NCBI RefSeq assembly: GCF_002139875.1
Contig: NZ_CP018793.1
Coordinates: 868,001-932,000, forward strand
Source: Campylobacter vicugnae
GTDB taxonomy: Bacteria > Campylobacterota > Campylobacteria > Campylobacterales > Campylobacteraceae
Direction: 5' to 3'
Length of the DNA stretch: 64,000 nucleotides
A program made the translations under genes and the position numbers. Each line of letters begins with the position of its first letter. Position 1 is the first letter of the stretch. The notes under the pieces were generated by a model that saw only the letters and a program-made list of their open reading frames with translations, was not told the origin of the DNA and made no database searches. Below are positions 9,380-18,203 of this stretch, piece after piece.

Positions 9380-10529
9380 AAATATTCTCTTAGCAGTTTG
9401 TGGAAGTATTAGTTTTTATAAGGCTTATGAAATTTTAAGTCTGCTTAAAAAAAATGGAGCAAATGTTAAAGTATTACTAAGCGATGGAGTTCTTAAATTT
9501 GCTACTCCAGTGGGCTTTGAAGCTCTTAGCGATGGTGTTTTAACATCGTTTAATGAAAGCTGGACAAATGGCTTAGATCATATAAGCTTTAGTAAAAATG
9601 ATCTGCTTATCATCGCACCAGCATCAGCTAATAGTATCAATAAAATTGCAAATGGAATAGCTGATAATATATTTTTACAAACAATTCTAGCAGCCTCTTG
9701 TCCTAAGATTATAGCTCCAGCTGCTAATAATAATATGCTAGATAATCCAGCTACAATTCGAAATTTAAAAATCTTAAATGATGATGGTTTTACAATTATT
9801 GAGCCAATTACTAAAACTTTAGCTTGTGGAGATTATGGAAAAGGTGCATTAAATGAGCCATGGCTAATTGTAGAAACTGCCAAAAGAGTATTAAACCAAG
9901 ATGAGTTTTACAAAGGCAAAAAGGTTATAATCACCGGTGGTCCAACAACTGAAAAAATAGATGATGCAAGAGCTATTACCAATCACTCAAGCGGTAAAAT
10001 GGCTAAAGCTTTAGCTGATAGTTTTTACTATGCTGGGGCTGATGTTGTATTTATTAGCTCTATTGATTTTAACGCCCCATATAAGATAATCAAATTTAAA
10101 AGCTCAGATCAATTAAATAGCATATTAAATCAGCAAATAGTTGCTCCAGATGATATATTAGTAATGTGTGCAGCAGTTAGTGATTTTATCTGTGTTAATC
10201 CCAAAGATGGAAAGATCAAAAAAGATCAAATGGGGGATAAAATTGAGTTAAAATTAAATATCGATATATTAAAAAATCTAAATTTAAAGTGCAAAAAAAT
10301 TGGCTTTAAAATGGAAATGGACGCTAAAAACGCTCTAAATAATGCTACAAATATGCTAAAAAATAAAAATCTTGATGCAGTATGTTTAAATATCTTAGGA
10401 GATGATATTAAATTTGGCTCTAATGAGACCAAAATAAGCTTTATAACCAAAGATACAGTTATACAAACAAGCCTAGCACAAAAAGAGATAATCGCATCAC
10501 AAATTACTAAATTGGCAAAAAATATATGA
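9369..10529 (+). CDS. coaBC: Bifunctional CoaBC (phosphopantothenoylcysteine synthetase/decarboxylase)
   Basis: A 386-residue protein using ATG 9369, which overlaps the glmU stop; an upstream in-frame TTG at 9357 is less likely. The N-terminal flavodoxin-like CoaC domain has the decarboxylase signatures PASANSINKIANGIADN and PAANNNML. The C-terminal CoaB domain begins near residue 185 with KVIITGGPTTEKIDD and DDARAITNHSSGKM. The protein catalyses two successive steps to 4'-phosphopantetheine in coenzyme A synthesis. A 4-nt overlap joins it to the next gene. Confidence 0.93.
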   Translation: MKNKNILLAVCGSISFYKAYEILSLLKKNGANVKVLLSDGVLKFATPVGFEALSDGVLTSFNESWTNGLDHISFSKNDLLIIAPASANSINKIANGIADNIFLQTILAASCPKIIAPAANNNMLDNPATIRNLKILNDDGFTIIEPITKTLACGDYGKGALNEPWLIVETAKRVLNQDEFYKGKKVIITGGPTTEKIDDARAITNHSSGKMAKALADSFYYAGADVVFISSIDFNAPYKIIKFKSSDQLNSILNQQIVAPDDILVMCAAVSDFICVNPKDGKIKKDQMGDKIELKLNIDILKNLNLKCKKIGFKMEMDAKNALNNATNMLKNKNLDAVCLNILGDDIKFGSNETKISFITKDTVIQTSLAQKEIIASQITKLAKNI

Positions 10530-11197
10530 TAAATAAGCTATCTCAAATTCAATCTGCTAAAATATCAAATAGTATCCCAACGATGATAAACTCTAGCTTG
10601 CCAGTTATCATCAAAGTATTAGAACAGACTAGATTTAACCGTTATAATATTAAATTTGGCACCAAAACAATCAGCACTACAAGCTATAAAGATCTAGAAG
10701 TAGGAAGCGAATACTACGCCAATATCGGATCTCAAAGTGGCGGTATGATAAATATAAACTCACTTATTAAAAGAGAGATTATAAAGCCAGTCTTAGATGA
10801 TGGCATAAATCTTATTGAGATGGTAGCAAGCTCACAAGATCTATCATGGCTCATACCATATATTAAATCCAAAATGGCAAATTCAATCTCAAAAGATGAA
10901 TTTAGCATATACGCAGATATGATTATGGCATTAAATGAGAATATACTTCATATACCATTTTATTATGATAACCGCTCAGCACTAATGCAAATTAGACTTG
11001 ATAAAAATCCTAAAATTTATCTGATATTTTCTTTATTTGCACCAATAATTATCTCTATAAAAGATGGAAAAATTCGCCTAGTTAGCTCGCCTTATGCTAG
11101 TCTTAGCAAGGCCTTAGCTGATGAGTTAAAGTGTGAATTTGAAATTAAATCAGTATCACCTCTGTGGCAAAAAACAGTCATAAAGGCTATAATATGA
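10526..11197 (+). CDS. Conserved hypothetical protein in the coaBC-uppS run
   Basis: A 223-residue protein with no domain I recognise. It has no signal peptide or transmembrane segment apart from one hydrophobic strand (YLIFSLFAPIIISI, about 170-183). It is rich in Ser, Ile and Lys. ATGA overlaps on both sides (coaBC stop, uppS start) imply translational coupling. The same position in C. jejuni is occupied by a hypothetical gene between dfp and uppS (Cj0823, from memory). The middle region SQDLSWLIPYIKSKM loosely resembles helices in FliK-like or regulatory proteins, but this is too weak to name. Confidence 0.75.
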   Translation: MINKLSQIQSAKISNSIPTMINSSLPVIIKVLEQTRFNRYNIKFGTKTISTTSYKDLEVGSEYYANIGSQSGGMININSLIKREIIKPVLDDGINLIEMVASSQDLSWLIPYIKSKMANSISKDEFSIYADMIMALNENILHIPFYYDNRSALMQIRLDKNPKIYLIFSLFAPIIISIKDGKIRLVSSPYASLSKALADELKCEFEIKSVSPLWQKTVIKAII

Positions 11198-11871
11198 ATA
11201 TATTAAATCATCTAGCTATAATTATGGATGGCAATGGAAGATGGGCTAAAAATCGCTCTTTAGTGCGGACTAACGGCCATAAAAAAGGCGCAGATGTAGT
11301 AAATGATATTGCCATATATTGTGCTAAAAATAATATAAAAAATTTAACACTTTATGCCTTTAGCACAGAAAACTGGAAACGGCCAAAAAGCGAAGTTGAT
11401 TTTTTACTAAATTTGCTTTTGAAATTTATCAAACTCAAAGAGGGGCTTTTTTTACAAAACAATATTAGATTTCATACCATAGGTGATTTAAGTCCATTTA
11501 GCAATGAACTAAAAGACGCCATAGCAAATCTAAAAAACAAAACCCAAAACAATAATGGACTAAATTTAATCCTAGCAATAAATTATGGAAGTCAAAATGA
11601 AATTGTAAGAGCTGTAAATTTAGCTCTTGAAAATGGATATAAAATTACAGAACAAAGCATAGCCAAACATCTAGATAGTGCTAGCTTTGGAGATGTGGAT
11701 CTACTTATTCGAACTGGCGGAGAACAAAGGCTTAGCAACTTTTTATTATGGCAGTCTAGCTATGCAGAACTAGCATTTACGCCAACTCTTTGGCCAGATT
11801 TTAACAGCAAAGAACTTGAAGATATTATATCTAAGTTTAAATCCACTCATCGTAAATTTGGGGCAATTTAA
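11194..11871 (+). CDS. uppS: Undecaprenyl diphosphate synthase
   Basis: cis-Prenyltransferase of 225 residues making the C55 lipid carrier from farnesyl diphosphate and IPP. The start ATG 11194 (MNILNHLAIIMDG) is preferred over an upstream GTG at 11164, because it overlaps the previous stop by ATGA and places the catalytic motif IMDGNGRWAK at the usual distance from the N-terminus. Other family motifs are LTLYAFSTENWKR and the C-terminal IRTGGEQRLSNFLLWQSSYA and WPDF. The stop and the next start form TAATG. Confidence 0.95.
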   Translation: MNILNHLAIIMDGNGRWAKNRSLVRTNGHKKGADVVNDIAIYCAKNNIKNLTLYAFSTENWKRPKSEVDFLLNLLLKFIKLKEGLFLQNNIRFHTIGDLSPFSNELKDAIANLKNKTQNNNGLNLILAINYGSQNEIVRAVNLALENGYKITEQSIAKHLDSASFGDVDLLIRTGGEQRLSNFLLWQSSYAELAFTPTLWPDFNSKELEDIISKFKSTHRKFGAI

Positions 11872-12605
11872 TGCTATTGGTATTTTTTGTTTTTGGGGTA
11901 TGTCTTGGCTCTTTTGCTACTGTATTGATAAATCGATTACCGCTTGGACAAGATTTTATACTATCTCGTAGCCGTTGTCCAAAATGCCACAAAAAATTAA
12001 GCCCATATGAGCTTATACCAATATTTTCATGGATATTTTTAAAAAGAGAGTGTAAAGGCTGTAAAAGCAAGATATCAGCCATATATATAATATCTGAAAT
12101 CTTAATTGGTTTTTTAGCTATTTTTGCATATTTTATAGACTCAAATTTAATCTTAGCTCTACTTTTAGTAATAATTTTTACCATTTTTTATACTCTTAGC
12201 ATAATAGATTTAAGACTAAAGGCTGTACCAAATGGTCTATTAATGAGTGGATATTTTTTGGCTATAATTTATGCTTTTATAAACGATATGAGCAATATCA
12301 TAGACTCTTTTACGATTATTGGTATTATGGTGATTTTAAAAAGCACCCTAATCTTACGCCATAACAATAAAGGTAAAAATATAGAACCAATGGGAGATGG
12401 CGATAGTATATTTATAGCTTCTATGGTAGCAATTTTAGGACTTGAGTGGGGTTTTATCGCTTTATTTATAGCTGCTTTAATTCAGCTTGTAATTCATTTA
12501 ATTAAAAAAGATAGAGCAATAGCTTTTATTCCAGCACTATTTATAGGATTTATCGCTATTTTATCAATTAAAAATTTTACCAATATAAACTTAGGATTAA
12601 TATGA
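11871..12605 (+). CDS. Type IV prepilin peptidase (A24 family)
   Basis: Integral membrane aspartic protease of 244 residues with about seven hydrophobic segments. The N-terminal methyltransferase-type domain has paired CPKC and CKGC cysteines (about residues 38-69). The two catalytic aspartates sit in the loop motifs IDLRLKAVPNG and GDGDSIFIA. It would cleave leader peptides of pilin-like proteins. In Campylobacter this enzyme belongs to the Cts/type II-like machinery used for DNA uptake, which fits with comEC elsewhere in this window. Confidence 0.9.
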   Translation: MLLVFFVFGVCLGSFATVLINRLPLGQDFILSRSRCPKCHKKLSPYELIPIFSWIFLKRECKGCKSKISAIYIISEILIGFLAIFAYFIDSNLILALLLVIIFTIFYTLSIIDLRLKAVPNGLLMSGYFLAIIYAFINDMSNIIDSFTIIGIMVILKSTLILRHNNKGKNIEPMGDGDSIFIASMVAILGLEWGFIALFIAALIQLVIHLIKKDRAIAFIPALFIGFIAILSIKNFTNINLGLI

Positions 12606-13627
12606 ACAGGGTTAATAGATATCTATTTTCAAGCTTTTTATCAACTTTTGCCTCTTTATTTGCTACGCTATTTTTAATAGTTTCAATTGTATTTTTTATC
12701 CAAATTGCTAGAATTACTAGCTATATAGATATTAGTTTTTTTGAGCTTCTTAAATTATATCTATTTATGCTTCCACAAATTCTACTTTTTACTATACCTA
12801 TTGGGTTTTTTGTTGCTTTAGCGATGAGTTTTTTTCGTCTTTCAAGGGAGAATGAAAGTATTGTAATTTTTACCCTAGGATACAATCCAAAAGATATAGC
12901 CAAATTTTTTCTAAAAATATCAACTATACTATCAATTACGCTATTATTTATAGCTCTTGTTGCGATGCCTACTGCAATGAATTTAAATAACAACTTTGTA
13001 GCATATAAAAAAACCAAACTAAGCCTAAATATAAAACCAAGCGAATTTGGGCAGAAATTTGGCGAGTGGATGGTATTTATAGATAAGCAAAATATAGATG
13101 AGAATCTCTCAAAATATGAAAATATTGTTTTATATAATCACAACAAAGATAACGAAAGATTTATTACTGCTAGTAGTGGCGATATCACAAATGAAAATGC
13201 AAGACTAAATTTAATCTTAAAAGATGGCTATATTTATGATATTAAAGATAACAAATGGAATGTTTCAAAATATGATTTTCTTACAATTCGTTCCAATATC
13301 AAAGATGATTCTAGTGATAATTTTAGTATATACAACTACTGGAAACAAGCCAGTAGCGATCCAAAAGTTGCTAAAAACCTTACAATATACTGCCTTATTG
13401 CCCTATTCCCTCTAGCTAGCACTCTATTTGCACTAAGCTTTGGAATTGTTACATATAGATATGAAAAAGGTATGGTATATATTGGAATATTTGCTGTTTT
13501 ATCGGCATATTTTACAGCAATTTTACTACTATCTAAACATCCATTTTATGGAATTCCGCTTGTTTTTGTGGTTACATTTTTATTAAGTCAAGTAGCATTT
13601 ATAAATAAAGTAGTAAAAAAATACTGA
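12602..13627 (+). CDS. LptF/LptG-family LPS export permease
   Basis: Inner-membrane permease of 341 residues with the YjgP/YjgQ layout. Three N-terminal helices (about 10-120, with [20 protein letters not shown]) are followed by a periplasmic beta-jellyroll (about 125-255) and three C-terminal helices. It would work with LptB to extract LOS or LPS from the inner membrane. Whether it is LptF or LptG cannot be decided by eye, and the paralogue is not in this window. It overlaps the neighbouring genes on both sides. Confidence 0.87.
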   Translation: MNRVNRYLFSSFLSTFASLFATLFLIVSIVFFIQIARITSYIDISFFELLKLYLFMLPQILLFTIPIGFFVALAMSFFRLSRENESIVIFTLGYNPKDIAKFFLKISTILSITLLFIALVAMPTAMNLNNNFVAYKKTKLSLNIKPSEFGQKFGEWMVFIDKQNIDENLSKYENIVLYNHNKDNERFITASSGDITNENARLNLILKDGYIYDIKDNKWNVSKYDFLTIRSNIKDDSSDNFSIYNYWKQASSDPKVAKNLTIYCLIALFPLASTLFALSFGIVTYRYEKGMVYIGIFAVLSAYFTAILLLSKHPFYGIPLVFVVTFLLSQVAFINKVVKKY

Positions 13628-14388
13628 TGAAAATTGCTCTAAAATATAGCTATGATGGATCTAAATTTAGCGGTTCTCAAACTCAACCAAATGTCCAAGC
13701 CGTAGAAGATGCTATAAATGAAGCATTAAATCATGTAGGAATTTATGAACCAGTACTATCAGGCTCTAGAACCGATAAAGGCGTTCATGCATTAAACCAA
13801 ATATCAACCGTACATTGCGGTGATTTTTGGAATTTAAATAGATTAAAAGATCAAATTAGCCGTCATCTTAACCCATATATTAATCTTAAGGATATATGGA
13901 TTGTAGATCAAGATTTTCATCCTAGATTTAGTGCAGTAGCTAGAGAGTATAGATATATAATCTATCACGGTGATAAATCACCATTTTTGAGTGATTTTGT
14001 ATATTTTTATCCAAATTTAGACCTAAAAAGGTTAAATTTAGCACTTGCTTGCTTTATTGGTAAGCAAGATTTTAAACCATATTATAAGGTTGGAAGTGGT
14101 GAAAAATCAACTATTAGAGAGATTTATAAAGCCTATGCATATCAGATTCAAAAATCTGCATTTAGTATAAATAGGTATAGTGATAAGCCAAATTTAACTA
14201 TTATTAAATTTAGAGCCAATGGCTTTTTAAGAGCTCAAGTTAGGCTAATGGTTGCAAACTCTATAAAAGCTGCAACTAGCGATGAAAAGCTAGAGGAGTT
14301 TATAGAGTTTCACAAAGCTCAAAAACCATTAACTAAAATGCCAGCCCCACCAAATGGATTATATTTAAAAAAGGTGTTTTTTAAGTAG
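13627..14388 (+). CDS. truA: tRNA pseudouridine38-40 synthase
   Basis: A 253-residue TruA enzyme that converts U38-U40 of tRNA anticodon arms to pseudouridine. The catalytic Asp60 lies in [13 protein letters not shown]. Other family segments are [18 protein letters not shown] at the N-terminus, YRYIIYHG, and [15 protein letters not shown] at the C-terminus. It is the last gene of the glmU run. The TGATG stop/start overlap with the Lpt permease indicates coupling. A hairpin terminator lies 10 nt beyond the stop. Confidence 0.95.
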   Translation: MKIALKYSYDGSKFSGSQTQPNVQAVEDAINEALNHVGIYEPVLSGSRTDKGVHALNQISTVHCGDFWNLNRLKDQISRHLNPYINLKDIWIVDQDFHPRFSAVAREYRYIIYHGDKSPFLSDFVYFYPNLDLKRLNLALACFIGKQDFKPYYKVGSGEKSTIREIYKAYAYQIQKSAFSINRYSDKPNLTIIKFRANGFLRAQVRLMVANSIKAATSDEKLEEFIEFHKAQKPLTKMPAPPNGLYLKKVFFK

Positions 14389-14397
14389 AATTGATTT

Positions 14398-14416
14398 TGG
14401 CGGATAAATTCCGCCA
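14398..14416. terminator. Bidirectional terminator between truA and napD
   Basis: A 7-bp perfect stem TGGCGGA/TCCGCCA with a 5-nt loop lies in the 53-nt gap between two convergent operons. T-rich sequence follows on the plus strand (TTTGATTT). The minus strand reads into AAATCAATTC, so termination toward truA's strand looks stronger. Confidence 0.65.
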
Positions 14417-14441
14417 TTTGATTTAAAACTATTTAAGCAAG

Positions 14442-14780
14442 TTAAATATTTGGATTACCATTATATTTTATATCTTTAACATCCATTTCATCTATTTTGC
14501 GCACTATACTACCTATATCATTTGAGTTGGCTTTAGATATATCGCCTTCTAAATCTTGATAGCTATATATCATAGCTACAGTACTTACGCCTTCTATTTG
14601 TTCTAACATTTTAAAAGTAGCTAACTCTCCATCTAAATCTGCAGACTCTATGATAGCTACTATCTTATCATTTTCTTTAGCAGCTACTTCGCAGTTTGAA
14701 ATCTTATCTATCTTCGTAGCCACTTCTTCGCAAAGATTAGGATTCATTAGAGTTATAACCACACTTGATATATTATTCAT
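14442..14780 (-). CDS. napD: NapD, chaperone for the NapA Tat signal
   Basis: A 112-residue cytoplasmic chaperone that binds the twin-arginine signal of NapA and assists cofactor insertion before export. The ferredoxin-like fold segments are visible: SSVVITLMNP, VAIIESADLDGELATFKMLE and IEGVSTVAMIYSYQDLE. I chose ATG 14780, because it overlaps the napL stop as TAATG and has GGAG six bases upstream. A TTG four codons earlier lacks such a site. It is the last gene of the nap operon. Confidence 0.9.
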   Translation of the reverse strand: MNNISSVVITLMNPNLCEEVATKIDKISNCEVAAKENDKIVAIIESADLDGELATFKMLEQIEGVSTVAMIYSYQDLEGDISKANSNDIGSIVRKIDEMDVKDIKYNGNPNI

Positions 14781-15676
14781 TACATACTCCAAAAATATAT
14801 TTTATTATCATAGCTTGAACCAATTAGATACTCATCATTAAATATTAGATAGTTTAAAGAAGCACCATCATAATTAATATCTTTGATAATCTCCCCATTT
14901 TGATTTATAACCTTAATGCTATTTTCTGTACTAAATGCACCTTTATTAGCACCTACTCCTACACAATATACTAAAAATTTAGCCTCATAATAAAACTCTT
15001 TTGAGCCGTTATTAAAATATGATTTTTTATCAGCAGAACCACTAATTAAAAGCTTCCCATCGATACCAACACTATAAATTGTATCTTTTTGGGCATTTAT
15101 TTGCTTTACAACTCTTTTAAGTTTAGTATCAAAGTAGAATATCACACCACCTTCAATCCCAATAGCTATAACACCATTTTTTCTATCAAAAGCAGCATCT
15201 CCAGTACTTGAAGTAGTTAATTTATTTTCAAAGACAACCTTACCATCTTTGAAGTTATAATACTCAACTTCACTGCTTAAAGTAACAAAAATTACATGAT
15301 TACTATCGAGTAAAAATATCTTTTTAACTCCATCAGTAGGCATTTTAAAGCTCTTTAAATTTCCATTTTCTAAAATACCAAGCGACTTGGTTCCATTATC
15401 ACTTTCATACAAGATGGCCACTACTTCATCAAGCTTATCAATGCTAAATATCTTTGGAGCGATATCATTATCAAAATAATTTGAGAACTTTGGTAGATCT
15501 ATCATCTTATTTAGCTCTTGAGTCTTTATGCTATAATTATAAAGCTCACCATTATCAAGCCCTATTAATAGATCATCATTATCAAGCTTGACACTTACAG
15601 CATTTGCAGGCAAATTTAGCTCAAAATCAGCCCATAAAAATGTAATAGCCATAAATAAAACTACAAAAAATCTCAT
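14780..15676 (-). CDS. napL: NapL, periplasmic WD40-like nap accessory protein
   Basis: A 298-residue protein with an N-terminal signal peptide (about 1-16, ending WA|D), followed by beta-propeller-like repeats. Strands such as LLIGLDNGELYNY, GVIAIGIEGGVIFYFD and KLLISGSADKKSYF carry the GxDNGxL / GSADK pattern. NapL is found in epsilonproteobacterial nap operons. Its function is poorly defined; a contribution to NapA maturation is suggested in the literature on Wolinella and Campylobacter. Position between napF and napD supports the name. Confidence 0.88.
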   Translation of the reverse strand: MRFFVVLFMAITFLWADFELNLPANAVSVKLDNDDLLIGLDNGELYNYSIKTQELNKMIDLPKFSNYFDNDIAPKIFSIDKLDEVVAILYESDNGTKSLGILENGNLKSFKMPTDGVKKIFLLDSNHVIFVTLSSEVEYYNFKDGKVVFENKLTTSSTGDAAFDRKNGVIAIGIEGGVIFYFDTKLKRVVKQINAQKDTIYSVGIDGKLLISGSADKKSYFNNGSKEFYYEAKFLVYCVGVGANKGAFSTENSIKVINQNGEIIKDINYDGASLNYLIFNDEYLIGSSYDNKIYFWSM

Positions 15677-16137
15677 TAATTTCCCCTTATAATCACCGAG
15701 TTATTTACACATACACTCACACACTCACTACACCCTACGCATCTACTATTAACAGTAGGTCTAAACATACCCAAATACTCAATCGCTCTAAATTTGCATA
15801 CATCTAAACAGTTATAACATATAACTTCATTCCATGCCAAACAAGTAGCCGTATTTATCTCTACGCTTGCATTTATTTTAGCCGGATAAGCCAAATTTAA
15901 CACGCTCTTACCTATAGATTCACACGCTATAGCGCACTCTTTGCAAAAATTACAACCAAGCTTATTGGGATTAAACTTAACCCTATCGCTATCAATCTCA
16001 AGAAGCTCCCTATGACAACTTTGCACACAAGGCGCAGGGCAATCTATACAATCAAATTCTCCACTAAAATATGGTGGAGTTATAAAAGCAGGCTCTCTTT
16101 GCCTAAATTTAGCAAAGAGATTTCGCCTATCTATCAT
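15676..16137 (-). CDS. napF: NapF-type ferredoxin
   Basis: A 153-residue cytoplasmic iron-sulfur protein with four cysteine clusters (CIDCPAPCVQSC, CNFCKECAIAC, CYNCLDVC and CVGCSECVSVC), consistent with up to four [4Fe-4S] centres. It begins with the NapF-like motif MIDRRNLFAKFR. NapF is thought to act on cytoplasmic NapA during maturation. The start overlaps the napB stop (ATGA). Confidence 0.88.
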   Translation of the reverse strand: MIDRRNLFAKFRQREPAFITPPYFSGEFDCIDCPAPCVQSCHRELLEIDSDRVKFNPNKLGCNFCKECAIACESIGKSVLNLAYPAKINASVEINTATCLAWNEVICYNCLDVCKFRAIEYLGMFRPTVNSRCVGCSECVSVCVNNSVIIRGN

Positions 16138-16670
16138 TTAATACCTTGATTTAAAACATCAATAAGATTAGATGATCTATTACCCTCACCGTCTCTAAAA
16201 TCAGCTTTAAAATTATTTTTAACTAGCGGTTCAGCATCTGCTTGTGGCACATGGCATTGAACACAATTAAATCTCTCCATATTTAACTCAACTGTCTTTT
16301 TACCTGTAGATAGATACATATAGTGGCTTTGTGGAGCTGGAATAGTACCCATATCTTTAGCAGTATCTGGAGTATGACAAGTCAAACATGAATTAGACTC
16401 TATAGTAATTGGCAATAAGCCCTCTAAGCTATGTGGAATAAGTGGCGGAGCATTTTCATAGCTTCTTTCATATACCTCATTGCTACCTGGCAAATCGCCT
16501 TTCCAAGTAATTACTGGATTTTTTACATTTGATTCATCTTTTAGCTCTACATTTCTAAGACCAATTTGCGTATCTTCTACTGCTGAGTTCTGTCCGGTTC
16601 CTAGATTACAAGCTGTTAAAACTAGTGCCGCAGTCGCACTAAGTAAAATATTTTGCAAACTCTTTTTCAT
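16134..16670 (-). CDS. napB: NapB, dihaem cytochrome subunit of nitrate reductase
   Basis: A 178-residue periplasmic electron-transfer subunit. Haem sites are CLTCH at 95-99 and CVQCH at 136-140; NAPPLIPHSLEG and the IPAPQSHY stretch supply the usual distal-ligand region. The N-terminal hydrophobic leader ends in LTAC, a good lipobox with Cys21, so this NapB may be a lipoprotein instead of a freely soluble protein. It accepts electrons from the NapGH quinol route and passes them to NapA. Confidence 0.93.
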   Translation of the reverse strand: MKKSLQNILLSATAALVLTACNLGTGQNSAVEDTQIGLRNVELKDESNVKNPVITWKGDLPGSNEVYERSYENAPPLIPHSLEGLLPITIESNSCLTCHTPDTAKDMGTIPAPQSHYMYLSTGKKTVELNMERFNCVQCHVPQADAEPLVKNNFKADFRDGEGNRSSNLIDVLNQGIK

Positions 16671-17452
16671 TGTTCTCTCCTAAATTTTAATATACTAAAA
16701 TTAAGTGCATCATCATCACAAGCCTCTACACAACGTCCGCAACTTATACACTCACTTCTTATATTGCCACTTTGTTTGCCTACTATGTCTAAGACTTGCA
16801 TCTCAGGACAGACAACCTTGCACTTATTACAGTGAGTGCAATTTTTACTATTGTGATAGATGCGTATTAGGCTAAATCTACTAACTAATGCCCAAAATGC
16901 TCCTAAAGGACATAGATGACCACATATTAAACGCTTACCTAAAAAAGCCTCTATACAGATAATTATAATAGCTATACTAATAGCTGATCCACTAAGATAT
17001 ACAACACCTCTAGTAAATGCTCCTATGTAGCTTATACTCTCAAAGGCTGCTATGCTAAATATAAAGCTAAATATCAAGCTTAACGCAAATAGGTAATATC
17101 TTGAATTTGAACTTATATTGATTATATTTTTACCAATTTTTAGCTTTGTTCTTATGTATGCGCCAAGATCTGTTAGAATATTTACTGGACAGACCCAAGA
17201 ACAAAATGCTCTAGGTGCTATCAAAGCATAAAAAACAACCATAATCAAAGCTCCAATTACACTTGCACTCCCTACACTAAATCCAGCTAAAAATAGCTGA
17301 AGTAGAGCATACGGATCGCTAAGACCTATCATGCCAAAAAGCTCAGAGCTACTTAAATTACCTTTTAAGATATTAATGCCATATATGTTACCAGCTATAA
17401 ATAACCCTAAAATAGTTAATTGAACTACTCTTCTAGCAATTGTAAATTTCAT
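16667..17452 (-). CDS. napH: NapH, membrane quinol dehydrogenase iron-sulfur subunit
   Basis: A 261-residue inner-membrane protein with four helices (about 10-28, 45-80, 113-135 and 140-165). Between them are CSWVCP and CGHLCPLG cysteine motifs, with two C-terminal [4Fe-4S] motifs CTHCNKCKVVCP and CISCGRCVEACD facing the cytoplasm. With NapG it replaces NapC as the menaquinol oxidase feeding NapB in epsilonproteobacteria. No napC is present in this operon. It overlaps napG and napB by 4 nt each. Confidence 0.93.
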   Translation of the reverse strand: MKFTIARRVVQLTILGLFIAGNIYGINILKGNLSSSELFGMIGLSDPYALLQLFLAGFSVGSASVIGALIMVVFYALIAPRAFCSWVCPVNILTDLGAYIRTKLKIGKNIINISSNSRYYLFALSLIFSFIFSIAAFESISYIGAFTRGVVYLSGSAISIAIIIICIEAFLGKRLICGHLCPLGAFWALVSRFSLIRIYHNSKNCTHCNKCKVVCPEMQVLDIVGKQSGNIRSECISCGRCVEACDDDALNFSILKFRREQ

Positions 17453-18201
17453 AGCTCATCCTCATTTAGATACTTAATACCTTTTTTGCTATCTAGATGC
17501 ATCTTAGTATCAACATCTTTTAACTTAGCATCATCACCTTCTACCCAGCCTTTTACATAGTTATCGCCAACTTTGCCAATTACCATATCTCTTGGTAGTA
17601 CAGTTATCGCAGCTTTATCAGTTATGCATGCTAATTCGCACTTACCACATCCTGTGCAGTAGTCACTATCAACTATAGGCAATAAGAAAGCATGTTTGCC
17701 TGTTCTTTCATTACGCTTATAATCTATCCATAAAGCTTTATCTATTAATGGACATGCACGATAACACGCATCGCACTGAATTCCAAAATAAGCCACACAG
17801 TTTTTCTCATCAACAACTGCTACACCCATTCTAGCCATATTAATATCTAAAGCCCCATCTTTTGTGACTAACTTAGGATCTAGTGCCTCAGTTGGACACT
17901 CAACTACACAAGGAATATCCTCACACATATAGCACGGGATATCTCTTGGAGTAAAAAATGGAGTTCCTATACCTACGCCACTATCTTTAAATTCAGCTAA
18001 TTTTAGCGTATCAAAAGGACACGCCTCAACGCATAGCCCGCATCTAATGCAACGAGTTAAAAACTCATCTTCATCTAAAGCTGCAGGCGGACGCAGTTTA
18101 AGTACAGGCTTGGCATTTGCATACTCTTTATAAACAAAAGAACCAGCAGCCAAAAGTCCAACTAAACTAAAACCCGTCTTTATAGCATCTCGCCTTTGCA
18201 T
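17449..18201 (-). CDS. napG: NapG, periplasmic iron-sulfur protein
   Basis: A 250-residue Tat-exported ferredoxin. It starts MQRRDAIKTGF, a twin-arginine motif followed by a hydrophobic stretch. Four cysteine clusters follow: CIRCGLCVEACP, CYMCEDIPCVVECP, CDACYRACP and CTGCGKCELAC. It pairs with the membrane protein NapH to pass electrons from menaquinol toward NapB/NapA. It lies 2 nt after napA in the conserved order napA-napG-napH-napB. Confidence 0.93.
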   Translation of the reverse strand: MQRRDAIKTGFSLVGLLAAGSFVYKEYANAKPVLKLRPPAALDEDEFLTRCIRCGLCVEACPFDTLKLAEFKDSGVGIGTPFFTPRDIPCYMCEDIPCVVECPTEALDPKLVTKDGALDINMARMGVAVVDEKNCVAYFGIQCDACYRACPLIDKALWIDYKRNERTGKHAFLLPIVDSDYCTGCGKCELACITDKAAITVLPRDMVIGKVGDNYVKGWVEGDDAKLKDVDTKMHLDSKKGIKYLNEDEL

Positions 18202-18203
18202 TT

